Source: CAWGCE01 sp964480915
GTDB lineage: Bacteria; Planctomycetota; Planctomycetia; Pirellulales; Pirellulaceae
Reading direction: 5' to 3'
Length of the DNA stretch: 40,446 nt
NCBI GenBank assembly: GCA_964480915.1
Contig: CAYZRS010000048.1
Coordinates: forward strand, 1-40,446
Made by a program: the position numbers and the translations under genes. The notes below the pieces were generated by a model that saw only the letters and a list, made by a program, of their open reading frames with translations, was not told where the DNA came from and did not search any database. Shown here piece after piece: positions 25,020-33,308 of this stretch; the first letter of the stretch is position 1; each line of letters opens with the position of its first letter.

Positions 25020-25964
25020 CTACTCTGGTGCGCCGGTCCGATTGTTTGCACCCGGCCAGAACGCCGTGACGACCGATGCCGGCACGAACGCCAAATTGCC
25101 GACAAGCATGATCAATCCAAACGTGATCATGCCCATGCAAAACGCAATTCCTAAGTGTAGAGGAATCGCCAAGGCGAGAACTAGCGGACGAGTCCACCGA
25201 TTCCAAATCAGCACGATGTACGATAATTCCCAAGCGATCGTGACTTGCGACATGAACTCAATCAGCCGCGGCCAACGAGCCAGCCACGTCATGTCAATCG
25301 ATTGGTATTCAAGGTTCGCTAACGCGAGCCACATCGCACTCCCCTCCCACCAAGTGCTGCCTTGCAGTTTTCCCATGGCCGCAAAGAGATAAATAACGCA
25401 CATGTGACATTGGATCAGCCGGATGGCGATGTTGCTCGAGATGGCAGGCTTGATCGGCCGACCTTGCCGTTGACGAAGAAAGCTGTCGATGGAGAAGTGC
25501 GCGCCCGCATCGCCAACGGCCAAGTAAAACGCTAGAAGGCAGTTGATTTGGTCGAGCCCAAACAGTGCGGCCGGCGCCCGGTGCACGTACGAGATCGCGA
25601 TCAAAAACGCCAAAACTGACACGACTCGGGTCCACAGTCCCAGCATAAGGAGTAGGAAGACCGCCAATGCCGCCAGGTGGGTCGCCCACAGCAGCGCCGG
25701 GGGTTGGATGGCGGAAAGGTAGCTCCACGCCATCGGGTGGTCGTGAAAAAGATCAGCGAACTCGCTGGAAATGCGTCCTGTATTCGAGAAGAAGCCGGCT
25801 AGATCGAGCGACCACACGGCGTGCGTGTACAGCAGCATCGCGCCGGCCAAGACGCGAATGAGAGCAAGAGTTTGTCCACTGTCGGGCGTAAACCAAAACC
25901 GATCCCAACCGCCGAACGCGGCCTGTTTGAGCTCTTGAAGATAATCAAAAAACAAATTCATCAT
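25020..25964 (-). CDS. HTTM-like (vitamin K-dependent gamma-carboxylase-like) membrane protein
   Basis: 314 residues if it starts at ATG 25964, one base after the stop of the upstream gene; a second ATG follows at once. It has about eight hydrophobic helices with an HTTM-type pattern: LALIRVLAGAMLLYTHAVWSL, then LWTRVVSVLAFLIAISYVHRAP, AFYLAVGDAGAHFSIDSFL, RLIQCHMCVIYLFAAMGKLQG, GSAMWLALANLE and LHLGIAFCMGMITFGLIMLVG. The family includes the integral-membrane carboxylase/epoxidase relatives widespread in bacteria. No enzymatic activity can be asserted from sequence. It is tightly coupled to the 204-residue protein upstream, suggesting a two-component membrane complex. Confidence 0.75.
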   Translation of the reverse strand: MMNLFFDYLQELKQAAFGGWDRFWFTPDSGQTLALIRVLAGAMLLYTHAVWSLDLAGFFSNTGRISSEFADLFHDHPMAWSYLSAIQPPALLWATHLAALAVFLLLMLGLWTRVVSVLAFLIAISYVHRAPAALFGLDQINCLLAFYLAVGDAGAHFSIDSFLRQRQGRPIKPAISSNIAIRLIQCHMCVIYLFAAMGKLQGSTWWEGSAMWLALANLEYQSIDMTWLARWPRLIEFMSQVTIAWELSYIVLIWNRWTRPLVLALAIPLHLGIAFCMGMITFGLIMLVGNLAFVPASVVTAFWPGANNRTGAPE

Positions 25965-25965
25965 C

Positions 25966-26580
25966 TTACCTGGAGTATTCGCCGAGCATGAATTCTTCGT
26001 AAGTCGTCGGATCATCCAGCGGCCGGCCTTGCAAGACGTCGGATGGTGACAAGATTTCATGCAGCTGGGAATAGAGCCGCACACGCTCTGCGGTCGGATG
26101 CTGGTTCAGCAAGTATTGGGCCACGTCCTCCTGCAAGACATCGACTTGGCGTTTAAGCCGTTCGAACGAAACTCGTTCTTCTTGCGACATCGTCGTGATG
26201 GCGGGCGCTTCGAGTAGTGGACCGGCCAACGTAAAAATCGTTTCCGACAGCATGAAGTGGCGATGGTAAAGCAACCGAGGCCAGTGTTCCTGGCGATTGG
26301 GGAACGTGCCGGATTTCTTCGAGCCGTCCGGGTACCGCAATTCGTAGCGAACGAGATGGCTCGGGCCTGGATCGGGCGCGAAGAAACGATAGCCGTTATC
26401 GATTGCCATGAATTTGATATAGGGACTAAGGAGGCTGCCGATGTCTCGGGATAACTGAGTGCTCGGTGGCGGACTCGACCAAGGACCCACGAAGACGCAC
26501 AACAAGTGAAAAGCAATCGCCAGCGAGGCAACGATTTTCGCGGTGCGGGACCAGGGCGATGAGGTGGCATTGTCGTTCAC
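25966..26580 (-). CDS. Membrane-anchored protein of unknown function, partner of the HTTM-like protein
   Basis: 204 residues from GTG 26580. A single N-terminal helix (IVASLAIAFHLLCVFVG) likely anchors it, with the rest outside the cytoplasm. The soluble part has YIKFMAIDNGYRFFAPDPGP, HLVRYELRYPDG, GTFPNRQEHWPRLLYHRHFML and a helical C-terminal half with a long amphipathic stretch (SFERLKRQVDVLQEDVAQYLL). I do not recognise a named domain. The stop TAA is one base from the ATG of the HTTM-like gene, so the pair is almost certainly co-translated and perhaps a functional unit. No signal of transfer is evident. Confidence 0.7.
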   Translation of the reverse strand: MNDNATSSPWSRTAKIVASLAIAFHLLCVFVGPWSSPPPSTQLSRDIGSLLSPYIKFMAIDNGYRFFAPDPGPSHLVRYELRYPDGSKKSGTFPNRQEHWPRLLYHRHFMLSETIFTLAGPLLEAPAITTMSQEERVSFERLKRQVDVLQEDVAQYLLNQHPTAERVRLYSQLHEILSPSDVLQGRPLDDPTTYEEFMLGEYSR

Positions 26581-26763
26581 GGCAGTTCTTTAGCAAGGGT
26601 CGAGTCGATGTTTCCATTATGCTTACCGGCTCGATCTTCGTTAGTGCCGATTGCCGTGAGATGGCCTGGGGGAAAGCCATAGAGCCATTGCCGTGGCGTT
26701 TCGGCCGCCGCCAGTCGATGGAATCGCCTTGCGGCCGGATCAAAAACTCGATCCTGACAACGG

Positions 26764-26798
26764 AAAAAGCCCCTGCAAACGCGAGTCTGCAGGGGCTT
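26764..26798 (-). terminator. Rho-independent terminator of the TIGR03000 gene
   Basis: On the minus strand, AAGCCCCTGCA (26798-26788) pairs perfectly over 11 bp with TGCAGGGGCTT (26777-26767), with a 10-base loop. The T-run is formed by complements of 26764-26768. It lies 28 bases after the stop at 26826. Confidence 0.88.
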
Positions 26799-26825
26799 GT
26801 CATGGTTGTCAGCGTTACAGGGAGC

Positions 26826-28124
26826 CTAGCGAGCTGCCAATTGAGGTCCGCCGAATTCGAATGCCAAGTCGTGGTTTTCACCACCGCGAATCGTCATGGT
26901 GTGTTCTTTTGTCACACCATTCAGAGTCACTTTCACTTGGTAATCGTCCCACGTTTGACCCGCTTGCAGCTTCGTTGTCGCGAAGACTCGCTTCGAGCCT
27001 GACATCTTCGTTTCCACACCGGCCAGCTCGACCGTTGCTTCTTCTGGAACGCGAATCGTCAGAACGGTTTCTTCGTCCTCTTGAACGAGTGCTCCGAATG
27101 TTAGCTCTTGGCGATTGCCTGCGGTTAAGCGAACGACTTTCGTTTCGCCGAATTCCTTACCATCCTTTTCGACGACGGCACGTACTTCGTAAGCGTACGA
27201 CTTGCCCTCTTCGAGACCTGAGGAAAGGAACTGACGAACGGTACCATTGCTCGTCGTTTGATAGCCATTCACGTAGACGCGCGATGCGTCAGGAACGTTC
27301 ACAACGATCAAAGCCGAAGCATCTTCGACACGCGCTTCGCCATCACTCATGATTTCGGATGAACCGGTTTCGTACGAATCGATCACATCGTAGGAACCCG
27401 AATCGTATGAATCGACACTACCTTCGATGTACCCTTCGTCGACGACGCCCGAACAGCAATCGTCCGTCACGACGGGGGCCGTTTCGTATACCGGAGATTC
27501 GTAAACAGGTGCCGATTCCATGATCGGAGCCGATTCGTAAACTGGTGCTGATTCAATCATCGGAGCCGATTCGTAAACTGGCGCCGCGTAGGTGACGGGA
27601 GCTGCGTACGTCACCGGCGAATAAGCCGCGTACGAGTAACCGCCACCACTGCCACCGCTACCACCTGATCCACCGGAAGCGTAACCACCCCAGCTTCCAC
27701 CACCGCTACCGTTGCCTCGCGATCCGTGGTGAGCGTGGAGTCGCGCTAGGAGTCGTCGGATAGGTCCGACGTGGCCTCGGCTTCCGCCACCCGAACCCCA
27801 GCTTCCACCGCCGCTTCCGCCAGAACCCCAGCTTCCACCACCGCTGCCACCGGAACCGAAGCTGGCGGAAAAGAACCCGCCGCCACTTCCGCCAGAACCT
27901 AAGCCGCCACGGCTTCCGCCCGAGCCCCAGCCTCCGCCAGAACCAAAGCTGCCGCCTCCGCCAGAACCAAAGCTTCCGCCTCCGCCGGAACCCCAGCTTC
28001 CACCACCGCTGCCGCCAGAACCGCCGGCCGAACCGTGAAACCAGCCCCAACCAGCATTTGCTTCCGGCGTGGCTGATAGTGCCGCTGCCATGACTGCAAT
28101 AAGAATTACTTTCCCGGACTTCAT
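26826..28124 (-). CDS. Exported Gly/Ser-rich protein with two TIGR03000-like domains
   Basis: 432 residues from ATG 28124, set by GGAGG 10 bases upstream. The signal peptide (VILIAVMAAALSATPEANA) is followed by a long Gly/Ser-rich region (~31-165) of GSGGGSWGSGG-type repeats. It is interrupted by a basic His-rich segment (VGPIRRLLARLHAHHGSRG). Next is a Tyr/Ser/Pro segment with VYESAP and IMESAP repeats and a CC pair. The C-terminal ~165 residues hold two TIGR03000-type modules: LIVVNVPDASRVYVNG...FLSSGLEEGKSYAYEV and VLTIRVPEEATVELAGVET. TIGR03000 is a planctomycete-specific domain with unknown function. Likely an abundant surface protein. Confidence 0.83.
   Translation of the reverse strand: MKSGKVILIAVMAAALSATPEANAGWGWFHGSAGGSGGSGGGSWGSGGGGSFGSGGGGSFGSGGGWGSGGSRGGLGSGGSGGGFFSASFGSGGSGGGSWGSGGSGGGSWGSGGGSRGHVGPIRRLLARLHAHHGSRGNGSGGGSWGGYASGGSGGSGGSGGGYSYAAYSPVTYAAPVTYAAPVYESAPMIESAPVYESAPIMESAPVYESPVYETAPVVTDDCCSGVVDEGYIEGSVDSYDSGSYDVIDSYETGSSEIMSDGEARVEDASALIVVNVPDASRVYVNGYQTTSNGTVRQFLSSGLEEGKSYAYEVRAVVEKDGKEFGETKVVRLTAGNRQELTFGALVQEDEETVLTIRVPEEATVELAGVETKMSGSKRVFATTKLQAGQTWDDYQVKVTLNGVTKEHTMTIRGGENHDLAFEFGGPQLAAR
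27630..28034 (-). repeat. Gly/Ser codon repeat region inside the TIGR03000 gene
   Basis: Imperfect short repeats encoding GSGGGSWGS, GSGGGGSFGS and related units occupy about 400 bp. Units of roughly 18-30 bp recur with few substitutions and could expand or contract by slippage. Confidence 0.75.
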
Positions 28125-28134
28125 AGACCCAGGT

Positions 28135-28139
28135 CCTCC
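28135..28139 (-). promoter_or_regulatory. Shine-Dalgarno GGAGG for the start at 28124
   Basis: GGAGG on the minus strand lies 10 bases from ATG 28124. It sits inside the longer frame and therefore rules out the earlier start at 28157. Confidence 0.7.
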
Positions 28140-28177
28140 GCTTTTGATTCGATTCAATAATGACGCCGCATAGGCTT

Positions 28178-28192
28178 CCTAGTTCCACTAGG
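28178..28192. promoter_or_regulatory. Inverted repeat upstream of the TIGR03000 gene
   Basis: CCTAGT and ACTAGG flank a 3-base spacer, giving a perfect 6-bp inverted repeat about 55 bases before the start codon at 28124. This is a possible operator; no matching promoter elements are evident. Confidence 0.35.
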
Positions 28193-28288
28193 ATACCTGT
28201 TGCGTTTGCCAGTTCAAGCGGAGTGGAGAGCTTTTGGCGAATGCATAGACTGGTAACTATGGGGAGTATGTGGCCATTTTATGGCCCG

Positions 28289-29533
28289 TTAACGCCCAGG
28301 TTTGGCAATTCTTAGCCGGACATTATCGACGTCCATTTGGCCTGTGGCCCCAAAAAGACCGATGCGGAGAATGCCTTCTCGAGTCCGAATCGGGACGCGA
28401 AACTGCTCCGATTCCTCTTGCCAGTCTGGAATGTCGTGCCAGGGCCCCAACCAGCGCTGGCCGAGGGGGACTCGATTTTCGTCATAAAAGCTGACCACGA
28501 CGGCCGGCATCATATCGGCCCGACTGCCCCGCACGGACTCTTTCAGCCGCACCCAGACGCTGACATCAAGGTCCCTCACGTAGCGACCATCGATGGCGAA
28601 CCCCTGCAGCAGGCTGCTCGTGCGGTCCTTAGTTTCATTTTTGAACCGAGCGAAACACTCGCCCACCGGCGCGCCCGAAGCACGCACCTGCTTCACCTGA
28701 CGTTGGTAGTACCAACTATCGAAATCGAGATCGCCCTCCCCTTTCGATTCGAAGGAGCCGTTGAGGATAGACGGTTCACGTGAGTTTGGCTGGGTCTTCC
28801 GACGTGATTCTGCTTCGCCGGTCATCGGCACGAACAGCGTGGGCCGCAGCTCTTGCCGTTCCAGTTCACCATCCTTTTTCGTGAACAAGTACAACGTTTG
28901 TTCGTACCGTTCGCCAACCGGAATCACCAATTTGCCACCCTCACGCAGCTGTTCGACCAGCGGGCGCGGTACTTTTTCGGGCGAGCAGGTCACGATGATT
29001 TTGTCGAACGGAGCATGCTCAGGCCAACCTTTGTAGCCGTCGCCAATTTTGACATGCACGTTGTCGTAGCGCAGCCGTTTCAACAGCCGTTTTGCCTTAA
29101 GACCCAGCGATTCGACGATCTCGATGGAATAGACCTCTTCAACGAGTGGACTGAGCACAGCAGCCTGGTAACCACTTCCCGTTCCAATTTCGAGCACTCG
29201 GTCGGTTGACTGAAGTTGCAGCGACTCGGTCATGTAGGCCACGATGAATGGGGATGAAATCGTCTGGTGTTCCCCAATTGGCAAAGCCATGTCGTAGTAG
29301 GCGCTCTTGCGCTGCGACAGCGGCACAAACTCGTGCCGCAAAGTCGAACGAATCACGTCCAATACGCGCTGGTCCGTAATGCCATTCGCTTCGACGAAAT
29401 CTCTTACTAACAACTCGCGCGCTTTGTCCAAATCGGGGCGCTGTCCGAGGCAGTTGTCGATCGGACAGACCAAAAAAACGATCAGCCCGCCGACGAGCCA
29501 AAAGAGCCGGCTGAGAAATTGAATGGAAGCCAT
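28289..29533 (-). CDS. pcm: Protein-L-isoaspartate O-methyltransferase, apparently exported, with extra C-terminal domain
   Basis: 414 residues from ATG 29533; a TTG 9 bases upstream is also in frame. The PCMT domain (~35-225) is clear: FVEANGITDQRVLDVI, EFVPLSQRKSAYYDMALPIG, HQTISSPFIVAYMTE, the SAM-binding VLEIGTGSGYQAAVLS and the late GGKLVIPVG. The enzyme methylates damaged isoaspartyl residues using S-adenosylmethionine. Two features are unusual: an N-terminal hydrophobic signal-like helix (LFWLVGGLIVFLVCP) and a ~160-residue C-terminal beta-rich domain starting at LNGSFESKGEGDLDFDSW, of carbohydrate-binding-module type. The usual cytoplasmic protein ends near 215. Probably membrane-anchored or exported; no paralogue is seen here. 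Confidence 0.88.
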   Translation of the reverse strand: MASIQFLSRLFWLVGGLIVFLVCPIDNCLGQRPDLDKARELLVRDFVEANGITDQRVLDVIRSTLRHEFVPLSQRKSAYYDMALPIGEHQTISSPFIVAYMTESLQLQSTDRVLEIGTGSGYQAAVLSPLVEEVYSIEIVESLGLKAKRLLKRLRYDNVHVKIGDGYKGWPEHAPFDKIIVTCSPEKVPRPLVEQLREGGKLVIPVGERYEQTLYLFTKKDGELERQELRPTLFVPMTGEAESRRKTQPNSREPSILNGSFESKGEGDLDFDSWYYQRQVKQVRASGAPVGECFARFKNETKDRTSSLLQGFAIDGRYVRDLDVSVWVRLKESVRGSRADMMPAVVVSFYDENRVPLGQRWLGPWHDIPDWQEESEQFRVPIRTREGILRIGLFGATGQMDVDNVRLRIAKPGR

Positions 29534-29629
29534 GGGGAACAACGATCTTTGAGCTGGGTGGTTACGAACTGCAGAAGCCAGTTCCTATTTGACGAAAATT
29601 GTCACCATTTGAGAACTCCAATGCGTCTT

Positions 29630-30019
29630 TCACGCGTCGTGATCGTACGCTTCGCGCTCAAACGGGTTTTCGAGGTACGGATCGCGTCGCTGCAACATCA
29701 GCCAAATAGAGCAGGCAAAGTAGGCTGGGATGAATAGCGGCCCCCAGCGTTCGTACTGCCGCACATGGACCAATTCGTGTTCCCGGCAATGGTCCAGAAT
29801 CGCTTGCGTCCGTCCAATCACGACGTGGCCGAGTGTCATGGCCGCCGCGCCACCGACGATGGGCACGTGGCTGAGCAGTCGTGGCAAAAGGCCACCGTGG
29901 AATTCCAGGACTCGACCGACACGCTGGACGCTGCCACCCGTTGCCAGGGATAGGCCGCCACAGCAAAGCCCCAGCAGAGACCATGGTGACGCCCAGAGGA
30001 TTTTCAGCAGTAACAACAC
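29630..30019 (-). CDS. Small membrane protein with HExxH motif (putative mini-metallopeptidase)
   Basis: 129 residues from GTG 30019, 5 bp after the ABC ATPase stop. A hydrophobic N-terminus (LKILWASPWSLLGLCCGGLSL) precedes HELVHVRQYERWGPLFIPAY, with H81, E82 and H85 forming HExxH. A second hydrophobic helix follows (PAYFACSIWLML). The end, DPYLENPFEREAYDHDA, offers Glu residues that could be a third zinc ligand. The whole looks like a minimal metallopeptidase-like membrane protein. Without structural or biochemical support, enzymatic activity is inference. Its placement after an ABC ATPase and before an exported methyltransferase suggests an envelope role. Confidence 0.68.
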   Translation of the reverse strand: MLLLLKILWASPWSLLGLCCGGLSLATGGSVQRVGRVLEFHGGLLPRLLSHVPIVGGAAAMTLGHVVIGRTQAILDHCREHELVHVRQYERWGPLFIPAYFACSIWLMLQRRDPYLENPFEREAYDHDA

Positions 30020-30024
30020 CGCGC

Positions 30025-30954
30025 TCAGATCCGACCCATGCCTTTGGTCAATGCCATAAAGGCCGCTTCGAGGCTCAATTCATCTTCCTTGAACATGTTC
30101 AATTTGAAGTCGTTCTCGATCAAGGTGGATGCCAATTCACTGTAGGCCAGCGCACCTTCGCGAAGTGTGACCGTCAGCGTGCCTTGATCATCCTGAACCT
30201 CTGTCACATCTTCATGTTGCTCCAGCAGTTTCGCGGCCGCGGTGGCGTCGCCATCGACTCGTACCAACAGCACGATGTTCTTGCGTACCAAGCTCATCAC
30301 ATCGGCCACATCGGCGTTAACGTTCATCACGCCCCGATCAATGATGCCGATCTTGTTACAGATATCTGCCAATTCCGGCAAGATATGGCTGCTGACGATA
30401 ATCGTCTTGCCCATGCCTCGTAGTCGTTTGAGTAAATTTCGCATCTCGATTCGAGCGCGAGGATCGAGTCCACTCAGCGGTTCATCCAGCAACAAGACTT
30501 GCGGATCGTGCAGTAGTACTCGAGCCAATCCTAATCGTTGAGTCTGACCTCGCGACAAGGTATTCGCGTAGGCGCCTCGCTTAAAATCGAGGTCGACAAT
30601 ATCGAGTTTTTCGTCGCAGATTCTGCGCCGTTCCTTTCCTCGGATACGATACGAGGCGGCAAAGAACTCCAAATACTCAATGACCGTCATGTCATCGTAG
30701 ACACCGAAAAAGTCGGGCATGTAACCGACCAGTCGTCTGATCTCTTTGGGCTTCGTATAGATCGAATAGCCGCCGACGTACGCTTCGCCCCAGGTGGGAT
30801 TTAGCAGCGTCGCAATGATCCGCATCGTCGTCGTCTTGCCGGCTCCGTTAGGGCCGATAAACCCGAACAAATCACCCTCTTTGAGGTCGAGTTCAATTCC
30901 ACGAATGGCGTAGAGGTCGCCGTATCGCTTCGTTAAGTCTTTCGTTTCAATCAA
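30025..30954 (-). CDS. ABC transporter ATP-binding protein (ABC-2/NatA-type)
   Basis: 309 residues from TTG 30954, preceded by GAGGA. It contains Walker A GPNGAGKT (34-41), the signature motif LSRGQ at 133-137 (LSGGQ variant), Walker B LLLDE at 154-158 and the H-loop at SSH in IIVSSHILPE. After about residue 220 there is a C-terminal domain of the kind found in ABC-2 exporters (ATAAAKLLEQHEDVTEVQ). It energises transport of an unknown substrate, acting at the inner face of the membrane. No ABC-2 permease gene is adjacent; the large membrane protein just upstream (31011) is the likely partner. The gap to that gene is 56 bp. Confidence 0.9.
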   Translation of the reverse strand: MIETKDLTKRYGDLYAIRGIELDLKEGDLFGFIGPNGAGKTTTMRIIATLLNPTWGEAYVGGYSIYTKPKEIRRLVGYMPDFFGVYDDMTVIEYLEFFAASYRIRGKERRRICDEKLDIVDLDFKRGAYANTLSRGQTQRLGLARVLLHDPQVLLLDEPLSGLDPRARIEMRNLLKRLRGMGKTIIVSSHILPELADICNKIGIIDRGVMNVNADVADVMSLVRKNIVLLVRVDGDATAAAKLLEQHEDVTEVQDDQGTLTVTLREGALAYSELASTLIENDFKLNMFKEDELSLEAAFMALTKGMGRI

Positions 30955-31010
30955 CGGAATTTTCCTCGCTGTGGCGCCGTTCGGGCGCTAAGGTAGCCAA
31001 GGTAGCTAAA

Positions 31011-33200
31011 TTATTTTCGGTTGACGGGAATCACAATACGGAAGAACGAGTTGTTCTGTGTTTCAGGTTCGTCCGCCCGACTCGACGCTATCGTTACTTT
31101 ACTCGCAGATTCCGCCAGCCGTCCAAAAACGATGGCGACCTGCATCTCTAAGTGGTCGCTCAAATCCAGGTCGCCATGGAATTGGTTCAGCAAGCCCGTG
31201 TACAGCCGGCCTCCTGCCATTTTATGAAACATCATCATTTCCATGATGCGGCCCTGGTCGAAGCTGGCTCGGTCCCATGGTGTCGAGCGATCGCCGTAAT
31301 CACGGTCGCCACGCTGATCGACCGAACGACGCATCAGCCGATAGTTAAAATTTAACGGACGGCTGGTCGCATTGACGGCGACCGTTTGCTCCGCTTTGAT
31401 CGATCCGAGCTTGTAGTACCATGGGCCACAAACGATCGCACAATCTCGCAAGTGGATCGGCAATGGGTTCGTTAGCTCGCCACTCAGCAGTCCATCGCGG
31501 TCTTGGAACAGGCCTTCTTGTGGCGGAAACGACTTTGTCGCCATCCAGTTCCCGGCGAAACTTCGCGTGGAACGAGCCGGCACGCCGACCCGCTCTAGTG
31601 AACAGGTCAGGTGATCGGCCTGTTGTTCAAGTCGGTTCTCGTAGGGTGCAACAATCGGCGTGATGGCCCCCTGCCCTTCCAGCCCAGAAAAGCCGCCGCC
31701 TGGTAAGCCTTGCCAACTGAAGATCGCATCGCCCGGATCGGTCAACTCGGCTTCCAACGACTTAGCGGGTGTCAACTGCAACGAGTATTCTGACGCCACG
31801 GGCGAATACAAATGAGCCCAGGTTTGAGTGCGAATCTGTCCGCGCCCCATATCGACGTCGACCAAATCGACCTGGTTTAATTGGACGCTGTCACTTTTGA
31901 CGCGCTGGGCGAGCAGGCCGGCTAAGAGGCCGAACCCTAACACCAGCAGGGGAAACGTGACCCACGTCCAATGCATGTGGCCGCCAAAGTACCGCAGCAA
32001 GACGTAGTCGACCGGTCCGAGCAGCAAGACGTAGGCGGCCAGCAGACCGGCGATCAGCGAAAATGGCACCAACCAGACGCCCGGGAATTGATCCAAGGAA
32101 GCCCGTAGTTGGCCAGATAGATCGGTGAATCCCAGGTGCCGCACTTGACCCCGTCGTTCGTTCTCTTCTTCTGCGCTTTTCCCGAGGAGGATGTCCAAAA
32201 TCTTGGCCACGAATCGCGAACGATCTTTCCATTCCGCAAAAGGTCCCACGTCGAGATCGGCAGAGATGAGTAACACGTTGCCGAAACCATAGGCCGAATG
32301 AACGAGCCATGGTGTCGTCTCGTTGCCATTTCCATCTTCCACCAAGGTGCGGCCTTGTACGTCCTGCAAGGTAATGGTCGGGATCCCGTTGATGCGACCC
32401 ACTTCGTCACGCAACTTGATCGCCGTTCCTGCCTTGACGAATGCTTCGATACCATTCGTTTCCCTTTGCTTGCTCGCACCGGCATAGGTACCAGGCAGGA
32501 AGCGTCGCAGCTTGCCCGATTCACCGAAAACCTGGTCCGCCGACTGGCCGGCACAAAGCGCTAATGTGCCGCCACCGCTCACCCAGCGATCGAGGGCCAG
32601 CAACTGTTCTTCAGACAAATCGGCCAACCAGGTCGCATCCGACGTGCAGATCATGACCACGTCGACTCCGTCGTAGCCTAACGGGTGCACGGGTAGGGAA
32701 GCTGGCTGCCGGATGTTTTTCGCGACGATCGCTTCGGCATCACTGCGACGACGCAGTTTGACGGCCGCTTCGATCCCCAGGTCGCCACCGACAACGATGA
32801 CAAACTGCTGTAAGGAAGACAGGATTTGCGGCGGCTCGCTCCATTGCACTGCTTGAGCCTGCGGGTCGTTCGCATTTTTCGAAACCGTCATCTGACCAAT
32901 TTGTCGTCCGACTTTTACGTAGGTGACGCCGTTGGGTGATAAGACCTGTGTTCGCAGCGGAAATCCCTCGCCGTCGAAGCCATTCATCGTCGCGCCAGGG
33001 GGCAGGTCCGAGCTCAGCCGCACTTGCGTCCAGCAGCCTCTTTTGGCGCAGCCTTCGATTCCAATCTCTACGTTGGCAACTGGCTGCGGATCTTCTGCCG
33101 CTGCGCGTGGCGCGACCACAAACAGGCAGCACGCGATCAGGATGCCCCAGCGGGTTGCAGAACAGTTGCAGCGAGTCGTCGAGCGTCTGTTCCGAGGCAT
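31011..33200 (-). CDS. Large exported/membrane protein associated with the ABC ATPase
   Basis: 729 residues from ATG 33200. A signal helix (WGILIACCLFVVAPRAAA) leads to a ~350-residue extracytoplasmic part containing a GATase/ThuA-like Rossmann region (VVMICTSDATWLADL, LDRWVSGGGTLALCAG). Two adjacent membrane helices follow at about 376-432 (VPFSLIAGLLAAYVLLLGP; WVTFPLLVLGFGLLAGLLA). A beta-rich C-terminal domain of ~290 residues completes it. The layout resembles planctomycete proteins encoded with ABC-2 ATPases and comparable to gliding-associated auxiliary components, but the similarity is architectural and I do not claim the function. The stop is 56 bp from the ATPase start, so they are probably one unit. 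Confidence 0.72.
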   Translation of the reverse strand: MPRNRRSTTRCNCSATRWGILIACCLFVVAPRAAAEDPQPVANVEIGIEGCAKRGCWTQVRLSSDLPPGATMNGFDGEGFPLRTQVLSPNGVTYVKVGRQIGQMTVSKNANDPQAQAVQWSEPPQILSSLQQFVIVVGGDLGIEAAVKLRRRSDAEAIVAKNIRQPASLPVHPLGYDGVDVVMICTSDATWLADLSEEQLLALDRWVSGGGTLALCAGQSADQVFGESGKLRRFLPGTYAGASKQRETNGIEAFVKAGTAIKLRDEVGRINGIPTITLQDVQGRTLVEDGNGNETTPWLVHSAYGFGNVLLISADLDVGPFAEWKDRSRFVAKILDILLGKSAEEENERRGQVRHLGFTDLSGQLRASLDQFPGVWLVPFSLIAGLLAAYVLLLGPVDYVLLRYFGGHMHWTWVTFPLLVLGFGLLAGLLAQRVKSDSVQLNQVDLVDVDMGRGQIRTQTWAHLYSPVASEYSLQLTPAKSLEAELTDPGDAIFSWQGLPGGGFSGLEGQGAITPIVAPYENRLEQQADHLTCSLERVGVPARSTRSFAGNWMATKSFPPQEGLFQDRDGLLSGELTNPLPIHLRDCAIVCGPWYYKLGSIKAEQTVAVNATSRPLNFNYRLMRRSVDQRGDRDYGDRSTPWDRASFDQGRIMEMMMFHKMAGGRLYTGLLNQFHGDLDLSDHLEMQVAIVFGRLAESASKVTIASSRADEPETQNNSFFRIVIPVNRK

Positions 33201-33308
33201 GGGGCTTTACGTGAAGAGAGACGGGTGGATGGAGTCGGTAGGATACTACGAATACTACGGAGGGGGTTCGCTGGCTGTTCAATCGCAGCCGTCGGCCGCG
33301 ACGTTCGA

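Noticed and set aside
28272..28286. Hairpin GGCCAT-TTT-ATGGCC after pcm as a terminator
   Set aside because: Only 6 bp, 2 bases after the stop and without a T-run. A chance palindrome is as likely.
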